Source: Anastatus disparis (lineage: Eukaryota > Arthropoda > Insecta > Hymenoptera > Eupelmidae). From it: 64,000 nt of DNA. The first letter of the stretch is position 1, and each line of letters opens with the position of its first letter. The position numbers and the translations under genes are program-made. Positions 14,604 to 24,590 of the stretch are shown here, one piece after another. The notes under the pieces were generated by a model. The model was not told where the DNA came from and searched no databases. It was given only the letters and a program-made list of their open reading frames with translations. The stretch lies in assembly GCA_017163975.1 (NCBI GenBank), contig JAFFSR010000218.1, forward strand, positions 6,017,501-6,081,500, given 5' to 3'.

Positions 14604-15866
14604 CTAATATAAATAAATTAAATTTATTAATTGATTTATATATTTCTTCTTAATTATACAATTTTATTATTTATGAAAAACAACAATAATAATTTCTTCA
14701 GAAAAAATTTTTATTTTTGAAACAACAATATTTTTTATTCACTCTTATGACTCAGCATTGTTAAAAAAAAAACAATTAATTTAAAATAATATTTAAAGAA
14801 CAGTATCGTCGAAATAACGTTTGTTAATTTTTATTTTTTAATATTAAGAAATTAATTATGAAAATTTGATTCTATGTTGTAACGTTTCATAACGTTATAA
14901 ACATAATAAACATGAAAAATTTGAACAGTAAATGAAAATAAGACTGTTTATTATTAAATCATCAAAATTTAATATAAAAATCACATCGAAATAACATATA
15001 GTAAAATTATTTTTTAAATAATAAACAAATTATCATCACAATGACATTGACAATCCACTCAACACGCGGTAGACGCGCAACGTTAAATTTACCTCTAAAT
15101 TCAACAATATCTTAACTTAAATGCAACGTTCGTATTATTATAATTCGTCAAATCAAATCCCGTAAATAAATCTTAATGTTTTTAAACGTTTTTCAAATTG
15201 CACCGACTCTGTTATGTATCTTTTATTCGCTGTATAATGCAGCGTATAACCTTTAAAAAAAAGAAAACAGCAGAAAAAATTGTATTGCTCCTTATTCCGG
15301 TAACAAACAAACGGTATTAGATATAGATATACAAATATCGTGCGCATATGAAGATGTTTAATCGATAGACTCATGACCTTTTTTCAAATATTACTGTCGC
15401 GCTAAAATTGACGAATCCCGTATCAATTTTAACCAATCAAATCTAATTTTATATTTTAATTTTATTAAACTTGGATTAAACTTGGATATGCTATCGATGT
15501 ATGGAAATGGTACAGAGTCATAGGTTACGTTTAGATGAAAAGAAAATTATAATTAAATCCAAATGTAACGATATCATTCATTTGGTATATTTGAAAAAAA
15601 TAATTAAAAAATGCAATCTTTCCTTTGTATTAAAATTTTATGTGATTAACCCAAACAGAATACAAAAAAAATATATTATTTTTATTATTTTTTTATTTTC
15701 CTAAATAAAAAGAAATTTTAATCAGAACAACAAATGATTCGATAAATTAAACCAAAATAATTTTACAAAAATTATTTATTTATAATTTCAGATAACCTAC
15801 ACCAAAACCAAAAACTCGCGCTCAAAAGAATAATTAAAAAATAAGCAAGGTATCCATATTTATAAC
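14604..15866. other. AAMP upstream region
   Basis: AT-rich sequence with no convincing gene. The AAMP leader and promoter should lie here, probably before about 15150 where short GC-containing patches (ACACGCGGTAGACGCGCAACG) occur. Short open frames at 15153-15374 and 15501-15704 have low-complexity A/T composition and no family resemblance. Confidence 0.5.
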
Positions 15867-16382
15867 GGGCACGTTCCGTAAGTGAAATTCAGTTAAAGAA
15901 TGGCAACACCGCTAATGGGCGGCTGTTTCAAAAGTAAAAAATATAACAGCTGATTTCAAATTTTGAAAATTTGTAAACACATTTGATGAGTAATTATTGA
16001 TTGAAGTCATTTAAATATATATTAATATATATTAATAAATATATATATATTAATTTTAATTAAATTTATAGTTTATAAAGTTTAGTTTAATCGTGATGAA
16101 CGCAAATGCTGTAATTGGTAGGATTTATTTTTAATTCATCATTTTACAATTATGAATAATTTTTATATTTATAATATGAAAAGATATTAATTTAATTTAT
16201 TAATAATTATGTAAAAAAATCTTGTTATACTTACTTCGTCCATATTTAACTTAATAAACTTAAGTTTTTTGACCGGCGCGTTTTCTTAAATTTGAAATTC
16301 TTCTATATTTTTTACTTATGAAACAGCCGCACATTAGCGATGTTGCCATTCTCTAACTGAATTTCACTTACGGAACGTGCCC
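15867..16382. mobile_element. 516-bp MITE with about 90-bp inverted termini
   Basis: The left end begins GGGCACGTTCCGTAAGTGAA. The right end is its reverse complement, ending at 16382. The two arms match with only a few substitutions for about 80 bp, then weakly for another 15. The interior is AT-rich and non-coding, so this is a non-autonomous DNA transposon. The flanks share only AAC (15864-15866 and 16383-16385), so a 3-bp target duplication is possible but weak evidence. The superfamily is unassigned. Confidence 0.85.
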
Positions 16383-16455
16383 AACAATTAGCGCTTGCGC
16401 CTGCGCATCATTTGCTATGTGTTAAATTTGATTTAATTTTGAGTACATTTTTTAG

Positions 16456-17110
16456 CAGTCAGTGCCGTCTTTCCCAATAGGCATTATAGGCTCGTGTCTA
16501 GGGCCCCGCATAAGCGAAATTTCTTTTTAATTCTTAAAAAATATGAAATACTGTTTTTTAAATATTTCAATTTTCTTAACGAAACTTAAAAAATAATATA
16601 TGAAATTTACAGTATACATTAAAAATAAACATATGAAATGTTTAAATTATAAAGCGTTATCTATTATTTATTAACTAATTACTATTAGTGATAATAAAGA
16701 ATAAGATTATTAATAAAATAGAATCACCTTCATTAAATTGTTGAAAAATTATTTATATAATAAATAAAATATTATTGAATTTTCCATCTTCCTCTTATAG
16801 CAAATTTTACAAAGAAAAAATTTCTTTTACAAAATTTTTAAAGGGAACGAACGAGGAACTAAAATGAAAAATGTTATGTGCACTCGACCGAGTACAAACT
16901 ATTACTGGTTTTTCACTTCAAATAAAAACGTACGATCTACACAGGTAAAATAAAAAAAAATGAAAAATCTCAAAGATATCCTTTTTTCTAACTACGGAGA
17001 TTTCCAAAAGGACGGAAAGATAACGTGCATCCCAGATGTTTCATTGTTCTTACTCAGTGTCATTTGAAAGATCTGAGGGGCCCTGGGCCTCCACAAAATG
17101 GGGTCCACTT
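16456..17110. mobile_element. Possible hAT-like non-autonomous remnant
   Basis: The left side (CAGTGCCGTCTTTCCCAATAGG, then CTAGGGCCCC) resembles the GC-rich terminal sequence of many insect hAT-type elements. The right side, near 17075-17110, has GGGGCCCTGGGCCTCC, which partly mirrors the left CTAGGGCCCC. The interior is AT-rich with no long ORF. Ends and target duplication could not be fixed. Confidence 0.35.
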
Positions 17111-17140
17111 AAGGAAATAGAATTCCAAAAAAAGTTTAAT

Positions 17141-17279
17141 AATGTATAATTACATTATAAATTATGTTTCTGCCTAATATTTTATTGAAATTTCATATAA
17201 AATCGTGCAGAATATAATTCTAAATCTTCTTTCAATAAAATATTAATCAGAAACATAATATATAATGTAATTATACATT
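17141..17279. repeat. Inverted repeat with about 50-bp arms
   Basis: The arm at 17141-17190 (AATGTATAATTACATTATA...) is mirrored by 17230-17279 with few mismatches, around a 40-nt loop. It lies beside the hAT-like remnant and could be part of it or a small fold-back element. Confidence 0.75.
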
Positions 17280-17961
17280 TTGAATGAATCAAATTTTAAT
17301 TTTTTGATTTTTTAATAAAAGTGTTTTTTTTAAATTATTTTTTATTTTTCTATTATTCTTTCACATTAATTTTTTTTTTCATTTTCTTATTTTGACTAAA
17401 GGTATAAGCATTAATAACATTATCGTACGCTTTACTGCGTCTTCTTATTCGCTATCAGCTCGTTGGTTTCTTCCATTAATTTTGAATAAAGGATATGTGA
17501 TTTTCGTTGAAACAAATATTTTCTACAGTTTAGTAAATAAATATTAATTTTTGGTTTTTGTACACGAAGAGATTTTCGTCATGAAATTTTCGGTAAACGT
17601 CACACGATCGTGATATATCGTATACTTTTTAGTATTATTATGAAACATATATAGTATAAAAAGGGGCTCTATCGCCTATGAGTTTAGATCTTGTTTAGAT
17701 CAACTGTATTAGCAATTTCAAATGTTAATGAAAATGCAGCATCTACTTTACCGTTAGTATACTAAATTTTAAATTATATATCAATTTATACAGGCGATAT
17801 TAACATTTTAATTTTATTTCCATTATAGTAAAGAGGCTTCTACATTAAATTCAATGCAATTTGGCGACAATGATACGATAGAGTAAGTATAAAGCTCTCA
17901 ATTCTTAAAATAAGATTACACATATTTCAAATTGTTATATTATCTTTTAGAGAGGTCCAGA
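17280..17961. other. AT-rich intergenic stretch
   Basis: No gene or clear repeat is visible, apart from the 5' edge of the decayed ORF that follows. Confidence 0.4.
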
Positions 17962-18591
17962 CAGCGAATTTATTGATAATGAAATTTCAGATTCGATAGT
18001 AGAAAGTTTTAACGATGACGAGTCAGCGAAAATATGTTTTATTTGCGAGAAAATATACATTACACGGAAAAGGAGAAAATTTTACTGTCGTCTTATTAAA
18101 AATAAAGATGTTTGTCTTCAAACTTTAAAAAAGTATGCTACAGCCTTAAATGATTCAAATATGCTTTTGAAAATAAGTATTGAATATTAAAAATTCCAAA
18201 AATACTTTGTCATTTTCAATACTATGCAAAATATCAAAAATCACAAAATCGGCCTGAAACAAATGTATGGGAAATAAAGCGCGATTTTAATAAATTAGCG
18301 AGAGAACGCCTATGTCAATAAATAAAAAAGGAGATTGTACAAAATTGTCGCATATTGTCAATGAACATTTTTAAAAATTGTTTCACCGAATTCTTACAAG
18401 AATTATATGCAACGGAAGAAATGGAATGTAGTTTATTTAGTTCATCCACTATTAAAAAACACATAGAACAGGAATTCAAGGAACAAATAAAATTTGTACA
18501 ATTAGGTCAGAAACAGTATGTTGCATCGATAGAATTTGATATCGAAGCAATAGCTGATGAGTCCATCATTTCAGGCACAATCGTCAAATAA
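17962..18591 (+). pseudogene. Decayed ORF of a repeated, transposon-like insect protein family
   Basis: Two open blocks lie on the same strand. The first (17962-18190) reads an acidic lead-in, then KICFICEK with a CxxC pair, then a lysine-rich helix. The second (18355-18591) reads TEFLQELYATEEMECSLFSS through QYVASIEFDIEAIADESI. Between them are stops and frame changes. The layout (CxxC near the N-terminus, then a helical segment, then a block ending in a K/QFVA-type strand) resembles uncharacterised multicopy proteins of insect genomes. That match is from memory and weak. No catalytic domain is visible. Confidence 0.4.
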
Positions 18592-18699
18592 TTTAGGTAT
18601 ATATAATTTTATTAACATTTTTTTATTGTATCCGCTTAAATGAATATTTAACGCATATTTTATAAATAAATGTTCCCATGTTATTACAGATACAAGCGA

Positions 18700-18790
18700 T
18701 ACCCACACAGCATGAAAGGTTGCTGCAAGGTTTCAGTAATAAAATTATTATTACTGAAACCTTGCAGCAATCTTTCATGCTGTGTGGGTA
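18700..18790. repeat. Near-perfect long hairpin, about 43-bp stem, 5-nt loop
   Basis: The left arm starts ACCCACACAGCATGAAAGG and runs to CAGTAATAA. After AATTA the right arm returns its reverse complement, ending CATGCTGTGTGGGT. The single difference would be a G-U pair in RNA. Just after it is a short acidic reading frame (ETEVSESEEDE, about 18810-18847), suggesting the inversion sits in or beside the decayed ORF above. Confidence 0.9.
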
Positions 18791-19134
18791 GTGATGATGA
18801 AGAGTAAAATGCTGAGACCGAAGTCAGCGAAAGCGAGGAAGATGAATGAAAATTATAATTAAAAATTTGTATTTCAATATATCCTTTATTAATATATTCA
18901 ATCTTCTTCTTTCTCTTACAAAATATATTTACAATTTTTATATTATACAAATAATTTCAATTTTTCACCTATATTTTTATAAAAAATGTTATTAATATTT
19001 ATATAATTAAATTTACGGATATATCAAATATACTAGTTTTTATTTTGTTTTTTAACTATAATGTTTGTAGCAAAATTATCAAGAGGCGCGGTCGCGCCTT
19101 CACGTCTATGTATACGTCCAATTATACCACATGT

Positions 19135-19486
19135 AGAGAGCGCGGTGGCGAGAGAGCGCGGTGGCGTAATGGATAGAGCTCTTGCCTTCAACGCGGAGGG
19201 CATGGGTTCGAATCCTGGCCAGGTACCTCTAACTTTTTTTCAAAAGAAAATTTGTGTATGTGCCATTTATATCGCGACTCTTAAAAAATCCGACCTCATT
19301 GAGTATTGGTTGATTGTTGGTCACAAAAGTGGGTTGCCATCCATCGGTAGTCAAAGTTTTCGGTATGGTGGGTCTGACAGTCTAGCCTGATGTAATGTGT
19401 TAAACGGTTCCGGGCTGGACTCCCTCGACTTCACCATGGAAAAAGGTTAATCATATAGAGGACAATATCCTTTATATATTAATCTT

Positions 19487-19520
<34 letters not shown>
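19135..19520 (+). mobile_element. tRNA-derived SINE (family A) with intact target duplication
   Basis: The head carries an A-box-like TGGCGTAATGGATAGAGC and a perfect B-box, GGTTCGAATCC, at about 19204. A unique body of about 250 bp and a long A tail (to 19520) follow. The element is flanked by TACCACATGT at 19125-19134 and again at 19521-19530, a 10-bp target-site duplication that proves retroposition and suggests recent insertion. The 5' end contains AGAGCGCGGTGGCG twice in tandem. Pol III transcription is inferred from the A and B boxes. Confidence 0.9.
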
Positions 19521-19545
19521 TACCACATGTCATTTCTACTTTATT

Positions 19546-19728
19546 TTCGTCGGACTAACTACAAGAATCACTATTTTTGTCGGACAAGACAATATTATGT
19601 TATCACTGACTCTTATCTATCATGTGTTATTTTTGTCCGACATGTATTAATCATGAAACATAACCTCATATAAATTACATGTTCACACTGTCGGTTTGAA
19701 AAAACGCAGCAAGAATTTTGTCGGACAA
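19546..19728. repeat. Cluster of palindromic TTGTCGGACAA-type motifs
   Basis: TTGTCGGACAA occurs exactly at 19578-19588 and 19718-19728. A near copy in the other polarity (TTGTCCGACA) is at 19633-19642, and a weaker copy (TCGTCGGACTA) at 19547-19557. Each full motif is itself an odd palindrome. Function unknown. Confidence 0.5.
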
Positions 19729-19950
19729 GATGACCACTTGATTTTATAAATAATAATTAAACAACCATGCAAAAATGAACTATGTATGTATGATAAAACA
19801 TAACCACGTAGAAGCATTAACGGCGGTAGACGAACTCATTGCAGCAGTATTTCTGTCCAACACAATATATTTCGAATTTCTTATAAAATTATCTTTTAAA
19901 TCTATTAAAGTTAATTATATATTCATCTCAAAACAAAACATCATGAATTC

Positions 19951-20124
19951 GACAAGTTTCGTGCGTGTTTACTAGAAAAGACAGCAGCTTCGAAAATTTT
20001 TGCAGAGAAAAAGTGTAGTAGACTTGCTAAAATTAAACCACTTACCAAGTTTGAAGTATGTATTAATCACTTTTAGGAAAGGGCGTTGCGTTGGCCTGAG
20101 GATTATAAACTTAGAAAAGGGTGA
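19951..20124 (+). pseudogene. Unidentified decayed coding fragment
   Basis: One frame reads DKFRACLLEKTAASKIFAEK, then RLAKIKPLTKFEVCINHF, then a TAG stop, then ERALRWPEDYKLRKG and a final stop. Amino-acid composition is protein-like and unlike the surrounding A/T noise, and the in-frame stop indicates decay. I do not recognise the family. Its end overlaps the 3' end of the ankyrin gene on the other strand. Confidence 0.35.
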
Positions 20125-21778
20125 CCAAATCAAGCACACTTAAGAATCTAATAATATTTCCTATGATTTCTATATTGCAATTTAGTTGTTTAAAATTCTT
20201 ACTGAGCACATCTGTAGCATTTTGAATCAAGATTTGTTTCTTACGTGCAAATTGAAATCGTCTTACCACGAGTTTACCGAAAAAGAGATATTTACTGCAG
20301 ATATCCGTTTCTAATAAATTCTTGACTATTTCATCGTTACGAGCACAATTAACAAGTTGATTTTTCGAAAGGCGCAAAACATGAAAAACTGAAATATAAC
20401 TATTGATAGTGATCTGCTCTTTTTTCATGAAATTAAGCTCTTCTAAATATTTTTCAAAAAGAGCGTGGATGTTTAGATTTCTAATCAAATCCATGTTTCT
20501 TTTTGAAACAGCTTCATTCTGCACATGCATAACCGCCATCTGTTTTAATATGGTTTCTATTATTGAACCTGGATTATGCATATTTGTGATTTCATTTAAT
20601 ATAAAATGTTGGGCTTTTTCATCTAGAATTGTATCATTAATGGTTAATATGTCTATTGCTTCCTTATAGTCATTTATTATAGCAGCAACCAACGGTGTAT
20701 GGCCGTCATTATTTTTAGCATTGACATCTGCATCTCTGAAAATTAATCCCATCAGCCATTTAAAACGTGAATACTTAACTGCATGGTGTAAAGGTGTATT
20801 TCCATCAATATCTTTTATATTCAAATCGGCTTCTATTTTCAAAATCAGATCGACAGCTTTTTCATTTTCATTCAAAACTAAAAAATGCAAAAGCGTTGAT
20901 CCAAATCTATCTTTTGTTGTCCAGTTTATTTTGTATTTTACTAATAATTTGATTATTTGAGCATCTGCGTTCACAAAAGATGCATAACTCTGTATCATTC
21001 CATCAATATTGAATCGTTGAAGTAAACACGGACATTTCAGAAATATTTCAAATACATTAGCCGTTATGGATGAACTGATATTTGTAATGATGTAATCAAT
21101 TGGCGATTCTCTGTTTTCATGAAATATATCCACATCAGCTCCATATAGAAGTAAAATTTTTATACTCTCAATATCAGCGTTGTAAATGGCTGTGTGTAGT
21201 GCTGTGTAATTACCAGTTTCTTCGTCTCGGGAATCTATAGGACAGCCAGCCTCTATCATCAACCTTAATATTTCGGAGTTTTCAATGTATGCGGCGTAGT
21301 GTATTGGCCATCTTGCTTCCAATAATAACGGAGCTAATTCGTTAGTATTTAGTCCACATGTTTTAAGATATTTTCCTAATTCTTGAATAATGTATTTTTT
21401 ATGAGCTGTTTTATGTTTTAATATCGCATTTAAAATATTTGTTCCTTCATTGTCTGCAAGAAACACGTTCGCTTTTTTATTCAACAATATAGATATTACT
21501 AAATGACGATGTCTTTTAAGCGCAGCTAATAGTGGTGTTGTGCCTTTTTCATTCTGAGCGTTAATATCGCAGCCATTTTTTATGAGAAATTTAATTACTT
21601 TTTCGTTATAACAAAAAAATCTTATCGCCAAATGTAACAATGTCGTACCCCTATAATCCTTTATTTCTGCCAAGTTGACTCCTTTTGTTAATGTAGAAAT
21701 AGTTCTCCTATCATTCATTTTCATAGCACTTTTTATTTCATCGGAAAAGTGTTTACGGTCACATTTAATAGTAAACAT
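20111..21778 (-). CDS. Ankyrin-repeat protein with PRANC/F-box-like C-terminus
   Basis: Single-exon ORF of 555 residues. Ankyrin repeats run from about residue 42 to 390: GTTLLHLAIR, GTTPLLAALKRHRHLVISIL, WPIHYAAYIENSEILRLMI, NYTALHTAIYNADIESIKIL, GSTLLHFLVLNENEKAVDLI, GNTPLHHAVKYSRF and GHTPLVAAIINDYKEAI. The next 140 residues are helical. The last 25 (NCNIEIIGNIIRFLSVLDL) resemble the F-box-like core of the PRANC domain (consensus type LPxEIIxxILxxLSxxDL). ANK-PRANC proteins are known from poxviruses, Wolbachia and parasitoid wasps such as Nasonia, where lateral transfer has been proposed. The F-box-like end suggests an adaptor to a cullin ubiquitin ligase, an inference. The lack of introns contrasts with most neighbours, and repeats surround it on both sides. 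It is open throughout, so probably functional. Its base composition is AT-rich like the host's. Confidence 0.85.
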   Translation of the reverse strand: MFTIKCDRKHFSDEIKSAMKMNDRRTISTLTKGVNLAEIKDYRGTTLLHLAIRFFCYNEKVIKFLIKNGCDINAQNEKGTTPLLAALKRHRHLVISILLNKKANVFLADNEGTNILNAILKHKTAHKKYIIQELGKYLKTCGLNTNELAPLLLEARWPIHYAAYIENSEILRLMIEAGCPIDSRDEETGNYTALHTAIYNADIESIKILLLYGADVDIFHENRESPIDYIITNISSSITANVFEIFLKCPCLLQRFNIDGMIQSYASFVNADAQIIKLLVKYKINWTTKDRFGSTLLHFLVLNENEKAVDLILKIEADLNIKDIDGNTPLHHAVKYSRFKWLMGLIFRDADVNAKNNDGHTPLVAAIINDYKEAIDILTINDTILDEKAQHFILNEITNMHNPGSIIETILKQMAVMHVQNEAVSKRNMDLIRNLNIHALFEKYLEELNFMKKEQITINSYISVFHVLRLSKNQLVNCARNDEIVKNLLETDICSKYLFFGKLVVRRFQFARKKQILIQNATDVLSKNFKQLNCNIEIIGNIIRFLSVLDLVTLF

Positions 21779-23177
21779 TTTCTTAGTTTATTGGTACTAC
21801 TAAGATGAAAATTGCCAATCAAATTCAGTATGGAAATAATTAACGATTGCTACTTTATTTGCAATATTTAACTGAAGAGCCTAACAATTCACTGAGCTAT
21901 TTATAAATTTGATCCTTCCATATTTGTGAAGAAGTACAAAAAAGTATTATAATTTATATAGATTTATAAATGAAATGTTGATGAAATTGTTTCAATAAAC
22001 TAGAGATAAATAAAGAAAAATCTGGGTAAACTGGGTAAAATATTGCACATTCAAATATTTTCAAATTTTCGATTGCTACCAAAGACAATATCTATTGCTG
22101 GATAGTGCTAGAGCCCGATGTAGTAAACCTTTCGATTCTTGGCCTGAGGTAGAGACCTAGTTTAAAAGGGTTTACTGACGGGTTCGCATCATTGAATAAG
22201 ATTCCGAAAAGGTTGGACAAAACTGTAATGTACTTTTTAGACTCTAGGTGGGTAAACTTAAGTACATACATATATTTTTCTCGTAAATCACTTTGTTATC
22301 CTTATTTTAATAACTCATTTTTCTTGATTGTTATAATTCTGTAAAAGACGAAGCAACTGTTTCATCATTCTCTTCTTAATCATAACTTTAAAATAATTTT
22401 TCTTTTTTCTTTTCAACTAATTTAAAATTCTTTCAATTTTTTTTGATCACTTGTTTTTTTAATTTTAATATTTGAGAATCTTGAAAATCAAAAGGTATAC
22501 ATTTTCTTTTCTTTCTTCTTTCCTTTTTTATCAACTTTATTACTTTTGTATTCTTTTATACTCTCTTTTCTTTTCTGCTTAGATTCGTATGTATTCCTTT
22601 TCTAAATTCTGTAATTTTTCCATATATACCGATAATAAATTTGCTATTTCTATTCACTTTCTTTTTTCTGCTCTTCGTAAATTTTTTATTTCATTATAAT
22701 TTATCACTTTCACTGTTTTCTATACTTTTTTCTCTTTTTTCTGGCTTGCTTTTTAACCTCTCTTTTTTCTTCCCTTACTTCTTTATCTAATTTATTTTCT
22801 CTCTTTTATTAACTCCCTGCGTAGCGTACCCTCTTCTCTCTTTTTTCTCCCAATGTTCCATCTCACTCGTAACTCTTACCTTCTCTCTTATATCTTTCTC
22901 GTTTCTTGCTTCCTCTTAAATGGTTTGTCCAAAACTTTTTGGTTTTCTATCTGCCAAATTGTTTCGAAAGCACATTTCTGGTATTAACTATCTCAAAAAA
23001 TCAGCTATTGTATATTGAGAAAAGTTTCGTTTAGCAACCGTGCGGTCTAGTGTTTCTACTGTTTTAAATGCAAGAACAATTTAGACTTTTATTCGAACAA
23101 CATCTGAAAATAGATAGTAGCGCCACCAAGCATTGACGTGCTTATATAGTTTTTTGGGTATTTGGCGTCCTTCAGTA
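21779..23177. other. Ankyrin gene upstream region and pyrimidine-rich tract
   Basis: About 22370-22930 is a degenerate T/C-rich tract on the plus strand (TTTCTTTTCTTTCTTCTTTCC and similar) without a clean repeat unit. A small imperfect inverted repeat of AGTAAACC lies at about 22115-22180. No gene is seen. The ankyrin gene promoter is presumably just above 21778. Confidence 0.5.
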
Positions 23178-23342
23178 AGGGAGCGTCCACATGGATACCC
23201 GTCCCGACCCCCGTACCACGTTCTAATGAAACCGCATTGGTTATATTTAATAGAATAGTTGAAGTTTGATCAGAATCAGCCAATGCGGTCTCATCGGAAC
23301 GTGGTAGGGGGGTCGGGACGGGTATCCATGTGGACACTCCCT
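23178..23342. mobile_element. 165-bp MITE with TA target duplication
   Basis: The termini are AGGGAGCGTCCACATGGATA on the left and the near-perfect reverse complement on the right. Inverted arms extend about 65 bp, through ACCGCATTGG / CCAATGCGGT, leaving a short AT-rich centre. TA flanks both ends (23176-23177 and 23343-23344), as expected for a Tc1/mariner-type non-autonomous element. It is unusually GC-rich for the window. Confidence 0.9.
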
Positions 23343-23344
23343 TA

Positions 23345-23797
23345 TATACGGAAAGGAGCAGCGGTAACGTAGGAGCTAAGGCTCTTGGCTCGCACTCTAG
23401 TGGACCGGGCCCCTTGCTCCAGAGTGATAAACTATATAGTACTATCTTTGTTTGGTACGTTAATTTTATATATGCTAAAGAAAGACAGCAATATGTGGTA
23501 TATCGTTCGGGAGCAACTCCCCGGGGTTCTATTCCTCGGGAAAATTTCGGAAAAATTTTTTCTGATTTTTCTCCGGGAAATAGTACACGGAGACCACGAA
23601 AACGCTTATAGAAAGCGATAAAGATGTTTAAAAAAAGTCCCACTGGGCGATAAAGATGTGTAATAATAGATGTGAAAAATAAAAAATCATCGAGGGATTC
23701 CTGAGGATCACTGATGGACAGAAATTGTAGAATGGCCGAAATAGCCTAGCAGCTGATGGCCAATAAAAATCAACTATCAAAAAATGCAGAAAATGCT

Positions 23798-23840
<43 letters not shown>
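23345..23840 (+). mobile_element. Poly(A)-terminated retroposed sequence, unclassified
   Basis: A GC-richer block follows the TA-flanked MITE and ends in 42 consecutive A (23799-23840), indicating an RNA-derived insertion. GGTTCTATTCC at about 23525 is a degenerate B-box-like sequence, but no properly spaced A-box is visible. The 5' limit and target duplication were not found. It may be a decayed SINE or a truncated LINE 3' end. Confidence 0.45.
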
Positions 23841-23842
<2 letters not shown>

Positions 23843-24590
23843 TATATTATAGGTCTTAGATTTATGTTATAAACTATATTACATTTTTATAATTGGTATT
23901 TTCCAATAATATTTTTATTTTGTGAATTCTCTTAGTATTTTTTTTATATTATTTTTTAACTGTATAATAAAAAAAAAGTACATAATCAGGTTAAATCAAA
24001 GTAACTTTGTTTAAAAAATTTTGCTTCGAAAACAATGTTTCCACAACATAAATATTAAATTAGAAATAAAAGTACGATTCATAAGGAAAACTAGTCCATA
24101 AGGTCCACAACGTTTTACCTCTTCTCGTAAATGTCTCATGTGATTATGATGTGTCGTTACTTTTTATTATCCTTATTGTTATTGTTCTAACATCATTATT
24201 ATTATTATACTTCAAAGTTATAATAAAAAAATCAATATACGTTAAAAATTTATTTTTTTTTTCTATTAGTTTTAAAATTTTTATCACAATTTAAAAACGA
24301 CGTCATTAATAGGTTGTGAAAGATTCGAACCGATTCACCATTATAAAACGACGGAACAGCAATTTTTAAAAAATTCCGCAGATTGTGAATTCAAAATGTT
24401 GCCAATCGCAAAAAAAGAAAAATTTATTATTCGTTCATGGATACCTTGAAAAAGCTGGCAAAATAGAGTTTTTTTCAAAAAACTCTGAGGTATGTGTACC
24501 AGTTTTTGGACACCTTAAGAATGGTACCACCCAATTACTGGACACGGGTAAAATCTAAAATTTCAAAAATAAATTTTAATGACTTTTATT
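23841..24590. other. AT-rich intergenic stretch
   Basis: No gene is visible. A B-box-like sequence on minus (GGTTCGAATC, near 24330) stands alone. Confidence 0.4.

Noticed and set aside
18684..18950. 88-residue minus-strand open frame
   Set aside because: It exists only because the hairpin mirrors the plus-strand sequence. No family resemblance.
19061..19390. 109-residue plus-strand open frame
   Set aside because: It runs through the SINE head and body. The peptide is translation of the repeat.
23089..23643. 184-residue minus-strand open frame
   Set aside because: It spans the TA-flanked MITE and reads both of its arms, so it is a shadow of repeat sequence.
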